Below, in pieces: positions 52,251 to 60,639 of a stretch of DNA of 64,000 nt. The DNA comes from Butyrivibrio sp. NC2007. Lineage in GTDB: Bacteria > Bacillota > Clostridia > Lachnospirales > Lachnospiraceae. The notes under the pieces were generated by a model. The model was not told the origin of the DNA. It did not search any database and saw only the letters and a list, made by a program, of their open reading frames with translations. How positions within the stretch are numbered: the stretch's first letter is position 1; each line of letters begins with the position of its first letter. The stretch is taken from NCBI RefSeq assembly GCF_000421405.1, contig NZ_ATWY01000003.1:124001-188000 (forward strand). The letters run 5' to 3'. Both the position numbers and the translations under genes were made by a program.

Positions 52251-53498
52251 TTATTCATTCATAAGATCGGAAATTGCTTTCTGTGAGTTTTTGATCGTAT
52301 CATCGACGGATTGGCTGCCTTCTATGCACTTTACCAGCTCTTCTCCGAATACGGTCTCAATTTGTGACCATTTAGTGGTTCTCGGACGCACTCTGGAGTT
52401 GTTGGTTCCGCTGTACAGCTGCTGGAAGTATGGATATTTGGCAATTGTTGAATCGTCTTTAAATACACTCTTCCTTGTGGGAATTCCGCCGTGTTCCAGA
52501 GCTTCTCTTTGAACATCAGCGCTGGTTAAGTAGATCGAGAGCTTAAGTGCCAGCTCGGGATCTTTGGAATTTGTGGTGATTCCAAGGAGCCAGTTACCGA
52601 TTTCACCTGTGGCAAAGGTTTCGGATATACTGTAATATTTGCCGGGAATCTGGGCTATGGAAGCTGTGGGTCCGCTTCCGGTTATAAACCAGGATGGCCA
52701 TCCAAGTGCCATAGCAGCTTCGCCACTGTTTACGGCTTCTATAAGTCCGTCTTTATCGTAATTATCACCTGTCTTGTACAATTTACAGTAGAATTCAAGA
52801 GCTTCACGGCTCTTTCTCGAATCCAGAATGACTTTGTTGTTCTCGTCAAAAAGATCTCCGCCAAAAGCCCAAAGTATGGGAAGAAAATCAGAAACAATAG
52901 GGTTTCCTGCCTGTCCTCTTATGGCGTAGCCTTTTTTCCCTGATGCCTGAACTTCTTCACAGGCTGTCAGAATATCACTCCATGTATTTAAAGATCCGGA
53001 ATCGGTTATTAAGTCAGGATTATAAAATATGAGCTGAACGTTACCTGAGAAGGGCAGAGCATAAGTGGCGCCCAGTGGATAAGGGTCTTTTCCCAGAAGT
53101 CTTGATTTATCAACAAAGTCCTCGTCATCGGCATATCCTAGCTGTGTGAGGTTTTGAAGTACGTTTTTCTCTATATATTCAGGCATTAATGGATCGTCTA
53201 TCATGATGACGTCATATTTGCCCTCAGGGTTTGAGATATCTTCGATTACATTTTTTCGTATGTCATCTGCACTTAAGGGTATTACCTCGACGGTACAGTT
53301 ATTCTCTTGTTCAAACTTTCCTTTTACAGCATTTATTACATCTGCATGTGATCCGTCTCTGGCTGCGATAGTTAAGGTTTTTGTGCTTTCAGAAGAATCC
53401 TGAGACTGAACAGATCCCTGAGAAGATGCGCATCCCACAGCAAGGAAACACATGCATGTAGCCATTATGAATGATAGAAAAGTCCTACTTTTGTGCAT
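52251..53498 (-). CDS. ABC transporter solute-binding lipoprotein (sugar-type), orphan
   Basis: 415 aa. Lipobox LAVGC (Cys about residue 23), then a cluster-B-like carbohydrate-binding fold: TLTIAARDGSHADVINAVKGKFEQENNCTVEVIPLSADDIRKNV, YDVIMIDDPLMPEYIEK, LPFSGNVQLIFYNPDLI. It binds a solute for uptake or for a sensor. No permease or ATPase genes are near. ATG 53498 has GGAGG upstream. Divergent from a PAS/GAF/GGDEF gene (135-bp gap), so it may pass ligand information to signalling, or serve a distant transporter. Confidence 0.88.
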   Translation of the reverse strand: MHKSRTFLSFIMATCMCFLAVGCASSQGSVQSQDSSESTKTLTIAARDGSHADVINAVKGKFEQENNCTVEVIPLSADDIRKNVIEDISNPEGKYDVIMIDDPLMPEYIEKNVLQNLTQLGYADDEDFVDKSRLLGKDPYPLGATYALPFSGNVQLIFYNPDLITDSGSLNTWSDILTACEEVQASGKKGYAIRGQAGNPIVSDFLPILWAFGGDLFDENNKVILDSRKSREALEFYCKLYKTGDNYDKDGLIEAVNSGEAAMALGWPSWFITGSGPTASIAQIPGKYYSISETFATGEIGNWLLGITTNSKDPELALKLSIYLTSADVQREALEHGGIPTRKSVFKDDSTIAKYPYFQQLYSGTNNSRVRPRTTKWSQIETVFGEELVKCIEGSQSVDDTIKNSQKAISDLMNE

Positions 53499-53633
53499 AG
53501 CAAACCTCCGTAACAATACAATACTATCATATTAAGTTTGTTTGTTTATTAAAAATAGATAATAATATGATTAACTTTATAGTATAATTAAAATGGCACA
53601 GAATATATTGCATAATTAAAAAGAGGTGAGCAT

Positions 53634-55043
53634 ATGCCTGAAACTAACAGCGAAGGAAAAATTGGCTATTCAACAGATACTGAATTTACTGCTAACGACA
53701 TATTATACATGCTAAGAGATCTTCCCGATGCATGTTGCATCTTCAAAGTTCTGACGGATCCCTTCGGAACAGTAAAAGATATGCTCTTTTTATATGCGAA
53801 TGAGAAATATGCGCAGCTGGTGGGACGTCCCATTGCTGAGCTTATAGGAAGTACCTATTACCAGACTGTGTCGAATCAGGATGAGGACTGGATCAAATTC
53901 AGTTATCAGGCAGCGGTTCTAAGGCAGTCTTCCATTAATAGGACCTACAACAGCCAGTTCAACAAGTGGTTTGAATTCTGGGTTGTTCCCGTATATCAGA
54001 AGGGGTTCTGTGCTTTTATTATTCATGATGTAACAGCGGATAAGCGAAATGAGGTAACTCAGACCTTTAATGCCAATACTAATAACCTTGTTATCGAGTG
54101 CGCCAAGGCGATCGCTACACCTGATTTTAACAAGGGAATAAAAAGAGTTCTGCGCCGTATAGGGCAGACCATGGAAGCAGATCGCGTCTATGTGATGAGA
54201 ATTGAGCCTGATACTCATAAGATAAAAGAGCTTCATGAATGGGTCAGCAAATCCTGCTCTACAGAGCTTCCTTCCAAAAAGATGTTTGAAAAGACCGATA
54301 TGATCAATATATGGCTCAGGGATCTTGAGGGCGGTAATGTTCTGCACATGACCGATGTGACTGTGATACAGGATTCAAGCCCGGAGCTGTACAATGAATT
54401 TCTGGCGGGAAAAATCTCCAGATTCCTGGTGACAACCCTTAAGGATAAAGACGGACTCATAGGCTTTCTTGTTGTAGATAATCATTCGCTTGAGATCCAG
54501 GTCAATGTGGTTGAGATGATGGAGACGGTTTCTGCGTTTATCGCAGGCCAGATAAGAAACAATGATCTGACAAAAGAGCTGATGTTCCTGGGTGGACATG
54601 ATGCCCTTACGGGACTCGGAAACAGATATGCGCTTAATCAGTCTCTGACGTCGCTTTCAGAAATGTCTGTACCTGTTGGTATATGCTACACAGATATCAA
54701 TGGCCTTAAGGCTATAAACGACGATAAGGGACATCAGGAAGGTGATAAGCTGATAAAAGATACAGCTGAACTGGTAGGATCGGTGTTCAAAAAGAAATAC
54801 TGTTACAGGATTGGCGGAGATGAATTTGTGGCAGTAATTCCCGATATAGAGGAAGAAAAGTTCAGCGAGCTGGTAGATAAACTCAAGAGTAAAACCAAGA
54901 AGGTTTCACTTGCCATAGGATATAAGTGGTCGAGAACCTCCAAGGATGTAAACAAGGTCATTAGAAGCGCTGACGAGAACATGTACAAAGACAAATCGAT
55001 GTTCTACAAGAGTCATGAACGCCGTCATGCAAATAATACCTAA
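53634..55043 (+). CDS. PAS-GAF-GGDEF diguanylate cyclase
   Basis: 469 aa soluble. A PAS domain (about 20-130), a GAF domain (about 150-310, with VYVMRIEPDTHKIKELHEWV), then GGDEF (about 320-455) starting HDALTGLGNRYALN, with the intact signature RIGGDEFVAV. It should make cyclic-di-GMP from GTP in response to small ligands bound by PAS/GAF. No RxxD inhibitory site was noted. No TM segment. Ends at a strong bidirectional terminator. Confidence 0.88.
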   Translation: MPETNSEGKIGYSTDTEFTANDILYMLRDLPDACCIFKVLTDPFGTVKDMLFLYANEKYAQLVGRPIAELIGSTYYQTVSNQDEDWIKFSYQAAVLRQSSINRTYNSQFNKWFEFWVVPVYQKGFCAFIIHDVTADKRNEVTQTFNANTNNLVIECAKAIATPDFNKGIKRVLRRIGQTMEADRVYVMRIEPDTHKIKELHEWVSKSCSTELPSKKMFEKTDMINIWLRDLEGGNVLHMTDVTVIQDSSPELYNEFLAGKISRFLVTTLKDKDGLIGFLVVDNHSLEIQVNVVEMMETVSAFIAGQIRNNDLTKELMFLGGHDALTGLGNRYALNQSLTSLSEMSVPVGICYTDINGLKAINDDKGHQEGDKLIKDTAELVGSVFKKKYCYRIGGDEFVAVIPDIEEEKFSELVDKLKSKTKKVSLAIGYKWSRTSKDVNKVIRSADENMYKDKSMFYKSHERRHANNT

Positions 55044-55046
55044 ACA

Positions 55047-55080
55047 AAAAAGAGTAGTCACGTAATGTGACTACTCTTTT
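55047..55080. terminator. Bidirectional terminator between GGDEF and pta genes
   Basis: AAAAGAGTAGTCAC (55047-55060) and GTGACTACTCTTTT (55067-55080), perfect stem with a 6-nt loop. Confidence 0.9.
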
Positions 55081-55102
55081 CACGTCTCAATAAACTTTCA
55101 TT

Positions 55103-56086
55103 TTATGCAAGTGCTGCAGTAATGATAGACATTGAGTAAACCTCAATAGCGTTGCAGCCTCTTGAAAGATCGTTGATAGGTGCGTTAAGACCAAGAAGAA
55201 TAGGGCCGTATGCTTCGAAGTTACCCATTCTCTGAGCGATCTTGTAACCAAGGTTTCCTGCGTTGATGTCAGGGAAAATGAAGGTGTTTGCATGTCCTGC
55301 AACAGGTGAACCGGGAGCTTTCTGCTTAGCTACACGAGGTGAAACTGCTGCGTCGAACTGAAGCTCACCGTCGATAGGAATATCAGGATACTTCTCCTGA
55401 GCCTTCTTGGTTGCGTTCTGCATCTTGGTTACGGTGTCGTCCTTAGCTGATCCCTTTGTTGAGAATGAAAGGAAAGCAACCTTGGGATCTACGCCGAAAC
55501 GTCTTGCGCAGTTAACTGTCTCGCCACAGATCTCAACAAGCTCATCCTCATTAGGATTGATGTTGATTCCGCAGTCGGCCATTGCAATAACTTCGTTGTC
55601 ACCTGTAGCAGATGGACGAACAAGAATGAAGCATGAAGAAACGATGGTGTTCTCAGGCTTTGTCTTGATGATCTGGAGAGCAGGACGAACTGTATCAGCT
55701 GTTGAGTATGTTGCTCCTCCGAGAAGACAGTCGCCAAGACCCATCTTAACGAGCATTGTTCCGAAGTAGTTGGTCTGCTTGAGAATAGGTATTGCCTTCT
55801 CTGGTGTCATGCCCTTGCTCTTTCTGAGCTCGCAGAAAGCATCAACCATCTCGTCGAACTTATCATAGTTCTCGGGATCGATAATCTGAGCGCCGCGGAT
55901 GTTGTAACCTGCCTCTTCAGCTGACTTATTGATCTCGTCTACATTTCCGAGAAGAATAGGTTTGATGAAGTTTCCTGCAAGAAGTCTTGAAGCAGCCTCA
56001 AGAATACGTGGATCTGAACCCTCAGGGAATACGATTGTCTTAGGGTCCTGTTTGAGTTTTTGGATCATATCACCAAATCCGTACAT
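55103..56086 (-). CDS. pta: Phosphate acetyltransferase
   Basis: 327 aa, the short form of Pta. FPEGSDPRILEAA (about 20), GLGDCLLGGATYSTADTVRPALQ, VSSCFILV, ADCGININPN, FLSFSTKGSA, DGELQFDAAVSPRVAKQKAPGSPVAGHANTF and FPDINAGNLGYKIAQR are family blocks. It converts acetyl-CoA plus phosphate to acetyl phosphate for substrate-level ATP formation with acetate kinase. ackA is normally adjacent but is absent here. Single gene with GGAGG ribosome site. A central metabolic gene on this Rep_3-type replicon argues for a chromid. Confidence 0.95.
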   Translation of the reverse strand: MYGFGDMIQKLKQDPKTIVFPEGSDPRILEAASRLLAGNFIKPILLGNVDEINKSAEEAGYNIRGAQIIDPENYDKFDEMVDAFCELRKSKGMTPEKAIPILKQTNYFGTMLVKMGLGDCLLGGATYSTADTVRPALQIIKTKPENTIVSSCFILVRPSATGDNEVIAMADCGININPNEDELVEICGETVNCARRFGVDPKVAFLSFSTKGSAKDDTVTKMQNATKKAQEKYPDIPIDGELQFDAAVSPRVAKQKAPGSPVAGHANTFIFPDINAGNLGYKIAQRMGNFEAYGPILLGLNAPINDLSRGCNAIEVYSMSIITAALA

Positions 56087-56233
56087 TTATTTTTCCTCCT
56101 TAAAAAACAACGGTTTTTCACTAATGTAAGCGCATACATTTTTATATGCGAATGTCATTATAGACTAAAGGAAAATAAAAAAATTTGATTTCACTCAATT
56201 TTTATGCTAAATTTTAGCAGAGGTGACAAAAAT

Positions 56234-56473
56234 ATGAATATGAATCCAATGATGTTTATGCAATTACAGCAAAGAATACAGACTTTCCAGCAGGATCATC
56301 CCAAATTTGTACCATTTATTATGGCTATTAAGGACAATGCTTTGCAGGAAGGAACCGTTCTTGGCGTTACGGTTACAACACCGGACGGAAGGAAGATAGA
56401 GTCAAACATTAAGCTTACAGCTAATGATATTGAGACTATCAAAATGATGTCCGATCCCGGTGCAATGAGCTGA
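56234..56473 (+). CDS. Small hypothetical protein
   Basis: 79 aa; Met-rich start (MNMNPMMFMQLQQRIQTF), then a helix and a beta-rich end (EGTVLGVTVTTPDGRKIESNIKLTANDIETIKMM). AGAGGTGAC about 7 bp before ATG 56234; the in-frame ATG at 56204 lacks a site. Cytoplasmic. No family recognised; a weak hairpin with a T-run follows. Confidence 0.6.
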   Translation: MNMNPMMFMQLQQRIQTFQQDHPKFVPFIMAIKDNALQEGTVLGVTVTTPDGRKIESNIKLTANDIETIKMMSDPGAMS

Positions 56474-56485
56474 TAATCTGCTCTA

Positions 56486-57103
56486 TCAGAAGGTTTTTAC
56501 GTAGCTGCCGTCTTTTTTAACAAAACTGTATTTGTTAAGGTAATCCTTGTGATGCTCATCCGGACCACTGTAGGTAAGAGATTTAACCCCATATGAAGGA
56601 AGTTTGGAGAAAAGAAATTTTCCTATGGAGAAGTCTCTGTACTCCGGAAGTGAGTAATCCAGGAGAATATCCAGATTGTTGTCTGAAGTCTCTTTTCCGA
56701 TAAAGATTCCTGCCGGTGCGCCGTTATAGCAGACCATATAGGAAGTTGTCGCGTCGGAAAAATCCAGAGATAATCCCGGGAAGCACTTTTGAATATCGTC
56801 TTTTGCTCTATCAATAGAGTATTTAAGCATGGAGTCATCAAGGGATACCTTCACAAGATCGTATTCCCTTGTTTCTTTGCTTGTATTGCTGAGCTTGATC
56901 AGATAATAGATATTGATGGCAACCAGGCAGATATTCATGACTGCTGTTGGGTATGAGTGGATAATAAAGGCATATACGGTAAAAATAAGGCTTCCGATAG
57001 TGTTTATTACCCTGAGCTTAAAAATGGAGGACATAAAGAAGGAAACCAGCACAAGAGCTGATCCTACGTAACCGACCATTTCAATTATCATTTTTGTATC
57101 CAT
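56486..57103 (-). CDS. YgjV-like membrane protein
   Basis: 205 aa. Three membrane segments in the first 72 residues (GYVGSALVLVSFFMSSIFKLRVINTIGSLIFTVYAF is the YgjV pattern), then a cytoplasmic domain of about 130 residues with a GNAT-like feel (DILLDYSLPEYRDFSIGKFLFSKL, YLNKYSFVKKDGSYVK). Function unknown. Leftward single gene with an AAGGAGAG ribosome site. Confidence 0.75.
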   Translation of the reverse strand: MDTKMIIEMVGYVGSALVLVSFFMSSIFKLRVINTIGSLIFTVYAFIIHSYPTAVMNICLVAINIYYLIKLSNTSKETREYDLVKVSLDDSMLKYSIDRAKDDIQKCFPGLSLDFSDATTSYMVCYNGAPAGIFIGKETSDNNLDILLDYSLPEYRDFSIGKFLFSKLPSYGVKSLTYSGPDEHHKDYLNKYSFVKKDGSYVKTF

Positions 57104-57192
57104 AATTCTCTCCTTAATTTAACAATTTACATAAAAAAGCATATCATAAATGATGACAATAAAATAGATGGGGCATAACCCCATCGATTATC

Positions 57193-57216
57193 ATATAAGT
57201 TATATAACATATATAA
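57193..57216. repeat. Distal GTTATATAAC repeat
   Basis: TAAGTTATATAACATATATA; exact palindrome at 57199-57208, 8 kb from the nearest other copy and just past the small membrane protein gene. Confidence 0.5.
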
Positions 57217-57239
57217 TACGCCTGCTGGCGAAAGTAATA

Positions 57240-57416
57240 TCAGAGCAGGATTACCAGAGCAGTAAGTCCGCCTATAAAAAGAGCTGATGCTGAAGCGGTG
57301 ATAACCTTGATCTTGAAGGATGCAGCGTCTACGTACTTGCCGAAAAGGTTTACTGTGTCTACGACCTTGGGCTCATTTACTTTGTTGTAAGACTCAAAAG
57401 AGTTTAATGTGTCCAT
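57240..57416 (-). CDS. Small single-pass membrane protein, family A copy 2
   Basis: 58 aa. KVVDTVNLFGKYVDAASF then KVITASASALFIGGLTALVILL as one membrane helix ending the protein. Clear homologue of the protein at 35372-35545 (KVVD, GKYVD and KVITA all aligned). ATG 57416 with GGAGG 8 bp upstream; the TTG at 57431 overlaps that site. Family not recognised. Confidence 0.65.
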   Translation of the reverse strand: MDTLNSFESYNKVNEPKVVDTVNLFGKYVDAASFKIKVITASASALFIGGLTALVILL

Positions 57417-57537
57417 ATCGTTTTCCTCCAATCCATAAAAAAATTACTTTCAACATCATAAGCGAAAAATGTGTACAGTAACTAATCTGCGTCTAAAGAT
57501 TTTATAAAAAAAATATTAACTTAAAGAGGTTTCAGAG

Positions 57538-58305
57538 TTGGAGTACATTTACGAGACACATCTTCATACAATCGAAGCAAGCGCCTGTTCTTCCACGCCC
57601 GGAGAGGATTATATTACCTATATGAAGGGCCTTGGATACAGTGGGATCATTGTGACCGACCATTATTTCGCGGGTAACAGCTGTGTGCCCAGAGACTGGC
57701 CTTGGGAGAAGAGGGTTGAGAAGTACTGTAGTGGCTTCGAACACGCAAAAGAGGCGGCTGGAAGCGATTTCACAGTCCTGTTTGGTATCGAATACAATTT
57801 CCACGGCGATGAGTTCATGATCTATGGCCTTGATAAGAAATGGCTCCTTAATCACCCCGGGTTTGAAACCAGGGATCGCTATGAGGTGTATAAAATGGTG
57901 CATGAAGCAGGAGCAATCATGATTCAGGCTCATCCCTACAGGGAGAGAGGATATCTTTCCGAGATTAACATAACGCCTGATATCAGTGATGGTGTTGAGG
58001 TATATAACGCAGCCAATCCCGACTGGCAGAACAGCCTGGCATATGAGTATGCTGTTAAAAGAGGCTTCAGAATGGCCGGCGGTTCTGACATCCACAATTT
58101 TTCTCAGGAAAACATGGGCGGAATGAAGTTCTCTTTTCCCATAAATTCCATTGAGGATTATAAAGAGGCATTTATGGCTGGAGAAGGGACTCCCGTATGC
58201 CGTATGAATGTTCATGACAAACCCGGAGAATTCAGACCTGTTTCCGAGTTTATAGAACTGACAAAACCCACGCAGGAATCTACACTTGAGGTATTTTGGC
58301 ACTAA
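57538..58305 (+). CDS. PHP-domain phosphoesterase
   Basis: 255 aa. Metal-ligand motifs ETHLHTIEAS (HxH near residue 8), IIVTDHYF (DH, about 40), GIEYNFHGDEFMIYGL (Glu, about 84), MIQAHPYRERG (His, about 132), and GGSDIHNF near residue 180: a complete PHP set. Likely a phosphodiesterase or phosphatase (histidinol-phosphatase/YciV-like). The start is TTG 57538 with AAAGAGG 10 bp upstream; no better ATG fits the first strand YIYETHLHT. Confidence 0.82.
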   Translation: MEYIYETHLHTIEASACSSTPGEDYITYMKGLGYSGIIVTDHYFAGNSCVPRDWPWEKRVEKYCSGFEHAKEAAGSDFTVLFGIEYNFHGDEFMIYGLDKKWLLNHPGFETRDRYEVYKMVHEAGAIMIQAHPYRERGYLSEINITPDISDGVEVYNAANPDWQNSLAYEYAVKRGFRMAGGSDIHNFSQENMGGMKFSFPINSIEDYKEAFMAGEGTPVCRMNVHDKPGEFRPVSEFIELTKPTQESTLEVFWH

Positions 58306-58316
58306 ATTGTAAACAA

Positions 58317-58334
58317 TGTTAAATTTCTGTTAAC
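58317..58334. promoter_or_regulatory. PhoP/PhoB-like direct repeat
   Basis: TGTTAA at 58317 and 58328 (11 bp apart), i.e. TTAACA-N5-TTAACA on the minus strand, the form of a Pho box. It lies 28 bp before a TATAAT (58362-58367) upstream of the lipoprotein gene. Binding is inferred only. Confidence 0.35.
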
Positions 58335-58390
58335 TTGTACACAATCTGACTGCCTATGGTTTATAATGAAGGTGTAGGAGGTATAAGCCT

Positions 58391-59041
58391 ATGAGGATGA
58401 AGAGTATTGTGGGAATAGTAATGACAATCGCTTTAATGTCGGTTGTGGGATGCTCCGGCGGAGCGGCTCAGAGTAATACTCCCGAGGGAGTTGATCTTAA
58501 GCCTGTAATTTACCTGTATCCGCAGGAGGATGGAAGCGAAATTTCAGTAAGCCTTGACTACAACGGAGATATCACCGATCTTATCCCGGAGTTCAATGCA
58601 GAAAATACATGGAATGTTACAGCTAACAGGGATGGCAAGATCACTTTTGAAGGACAAGAGTATGATTACCTGTTCTGGGAAGGCGTTCCGAGGTTTGAGT
58701 ACGACTTCTATACAGGCTACTGTGTAAAGGGTGAGGATACGGAAGGATTCCTTAGGGAGAAGCTTGCCGAGCAGGGACTAAACGATGCCGAGATTGCTGA
58801 ATTCCTTAAGTTCTGGCTCTCAGATATGGAAGGCAATCCCTACAACGTGATCAGTTTCCAGGGTAAGACCTATACAAAAGGCGCCAAGCTTACCGTTACT
58901 CCTGAACCTGACAACATGATCAGAGTATTCATGGCGTGGTATCCATCAGAGCACCATATCAGGATCAAACCTCAGATTCTGGATACACCTTCAAGAGATG
59001 GATTTACCGTTGTTGAATGGGGTGGAAACAAGGTTAAATAA
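58391..59041 (+). CDS. Lipoprotein with KPVIYLYP domain
   Basis: 216 aa. Lipobox SVVGC (Cys about residue 21). The mature part begins DLKPVIYLYPQEDGSEISVSLDYNGDIT and contains WNVTANRDGKITFEGQEYDYLFWEG, a recurring block in secreted proteins of many phyla whose function is unknown. The C-terminal half has a helical segment (FLREKLAEQGLNDAEIAEFLKFW). GGAGG 9 bp before ATG. Terminator after. Confidence 0.72.
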   Translation: MRMKSIVGIVMTIALMSVVGCSGGAAQSNTPEGVDLKPVIYLYPQEDGSEISVSLDYNGDITDLIPEFNAENTWNVTANRDGKITFEGQEYDYLFWEGVPRFEYDFYTGYCVKGEDTEGFLREKLAEQGLNDAEIAEFLKFWLSDMEGNPYNVISFQGKTYTKGAKLTVTPEPDNMIRVFMAWYPSEHHIRIKPQILDTPSRDGFTVVEWGGNKVK

Positions 59042-59057
59042 GAATAAATATAAAAAT

Positions 59058-59091
59058 ATAAGGGCTGAACATTATTGTTCAGCCCTTTTTT
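59058..59091 (+). terminator. Lipoprotein gene terminator
   Basis: AAGGGCTGAAC (59060-59070) pairs with GTTCAGCCCTT (59077-59087) followed by T5. Confidence 0.88.
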
Positions 59092-59172
59092 GTTGCGCTT
59101 ACGCGGTTTATGCGCTAATATTTATGCAAATATGCAAAAATCGCCTAGGGGACGATTTTGGGGAGGTTTATA

Positions 59173-60639
59173 TTGGATGTGACAATTAGCCTGAATAAGG
59201 CAAAAGAAATCGCAAATAGCGGCAAATATGACGTTATACCGGTGGGCTGTGAGATCCTCTCGGACTTCATAACACCCATCGAACTGGTCAGGAAACTAAA
59301 AGCTGCATCCAGACACTGCTATATGCTGGAATCAGCACAAGCCAACGAATATTGGGGAAGATATACTTTCGTCGGCTATGATCCGAAGCTTGCAATCACA
59401 CTTAAGGACGGCGAGATGTCTTTTGGCGATAAAACCGTACAGACCAAAGAGCCATGGACAATACTAAGGGATATTCTCGCAAGCTATAAGAGTCCAACAT
59501 TCGAGGAGCTTCCGCCGTTTACAGGTGGTCTCGTTGGGTATTTTGCCTTTGACTACTTTGGCTACTGCGAACCCAGTGCAGCCTGGAAGGGCGTTGATAA
59601 CGATGCCTTCAAGGACCTGGATCTGATGCTCTTTGACAAGGTCATTGCCTTTGATAACGTGAAACAGAAGATTGTTCTTATTGCAAACGCAAGGACCGAG
59701 AATATCGAGGAAGGCTACAAAAAGGCCATAGAGGAGCTTACACAGCTAAAAGAGCTGATATATGCCGATACTGAGAAATCCTGTGAGGGAGGAAAACTCA
59801 TGGGCGAGGTTACACCTCTTTTTGGTAAAGAGGAGTACTGTGCCATGGTTGAGAGCGGCAAAAAACACATCAAAGAGGGTGATATCTTCCAGATCGTGCT
59901 CTCAAACAGGCTTTCAGCGCCCTTTAAAGGGAGCCTTCTCAATACATACAGAGTTCTGCGCACCATAAATCCTTCTCCGTACATGTTCTATTTCTCGGGT
60001 ACTGACGTTGAGGTGGCCGGTGCTTCTCCTGAGACGCTGGTTAAGCTTGAAAAGGGCATTCTTCACACATTCCCGCTGGCAGGAACAAGGCCCAGAGGCG
60101 CAACAGATGAGGAAGACAAGGCTCTGGAAAAAGAGCTTTTGGCGGATGAGAAGGAGCTGGCGGAGCACAACATGCTGGTGGATCTTGGCAGAAATGACCT
60201 TGGAAAGATCAGTAAATTCGGCACCGTGCAGGTTGAAAAACTCCATTCCATCGAGAGATATTCCCATGTTATGCATATCGGATCGACGGTAAGAGGAGAG
60301 ATCAGGCCGGAGAACGATGCACTTGATGCAATAAATGCAGTGCTTCCGGCAGGAACACTTTCCGGAGCGCCCAAGATAAGGGCATGTCAGCTGATCGGAG
60401 AGCTTGAGAACAACAAGCGCGGAATCTACGGCGGAGCCATCGGATACATAGATTTTTCGGGAAATATGGACACCTGTATCGCAATTCGTCTTATTTACAA
60501 GAAGAACGATACCGTTTTTGTTAGGAGCGGAGCGGGAATCGTAGCTGATTCAGACCCCGAGAAAGAGTACATGGAGTGCCTTAATAAAGCAAGAGCATCG
60601 CTTCGTGCACTGGAGCTGGCACAGGAGGTGGAGAGATGA
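59173..60639 (+). CDS. trpE: Anthranilate synthase component I
   Basis: 488 aa chorismate-utilising enzyme. The N-terminal feedback region contains YMLESA, corresponding to the LLES tryptophan-binding motif. Chorismate site blocks: DIFQIVLSNRLSAP, FPLAGTRPRGAT, LVDLGRNDLGKIS, VLPAGTLSGAPKIRA, GGAIGYIDFSGNMDTCIAIR and RSGAGIVADSDPEKE. It forms anthranilate from chorismate with ammonia from TrpG. Start TTG 59173 with GGGGAGG 6 bp upstream (GTG 59179 possible). It overlaps trpG by 4 bp. No trp attenuator or T-box was seen in the 80-bp leader; trpDCFBA are not adjacent. Confidence 0.93.
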   Translation: MDVTISLNKAKEIANSGKYDVIPVGCEILSDFITPIELVRKLKAASRHCYMLESAQANEYWGRYTFVGYDPKLAITLKDGEMSFGDKTVQTKEPWTILRDILASYKSPTFEELPPFTGGLVGYFAFDYFGYCEPSAAWKGVDNDAFKDLDLMLFDKVIAFDNVKQKIVLIANARTENIEEGYKKAIEELTQLKELIYADTEKSCEGGKLMGEVTPLFGKEEYCAMVESGKKHIKEGDIFQIVLSNRLSAPFKGSLLNTYRVLRTINPSPYMFYFSGTDVEVAGASPETLVKLEKGILHTFPLAGTRPRGATDEEDKALEKELLADEKELAEHNMLVDLGRNDLGKISKFGTVQVEKLHSIERYSHVMHIGSTVRGEIRPENDALDAINAVLPAGTLSGAPKIRACQLIGELENNKRGIYGGAIGYIDFSGNMDTCIAIRLIYKKNDTVFVRSGAGIVADSDPEKEYMECLNKARASLRALELAQEVER

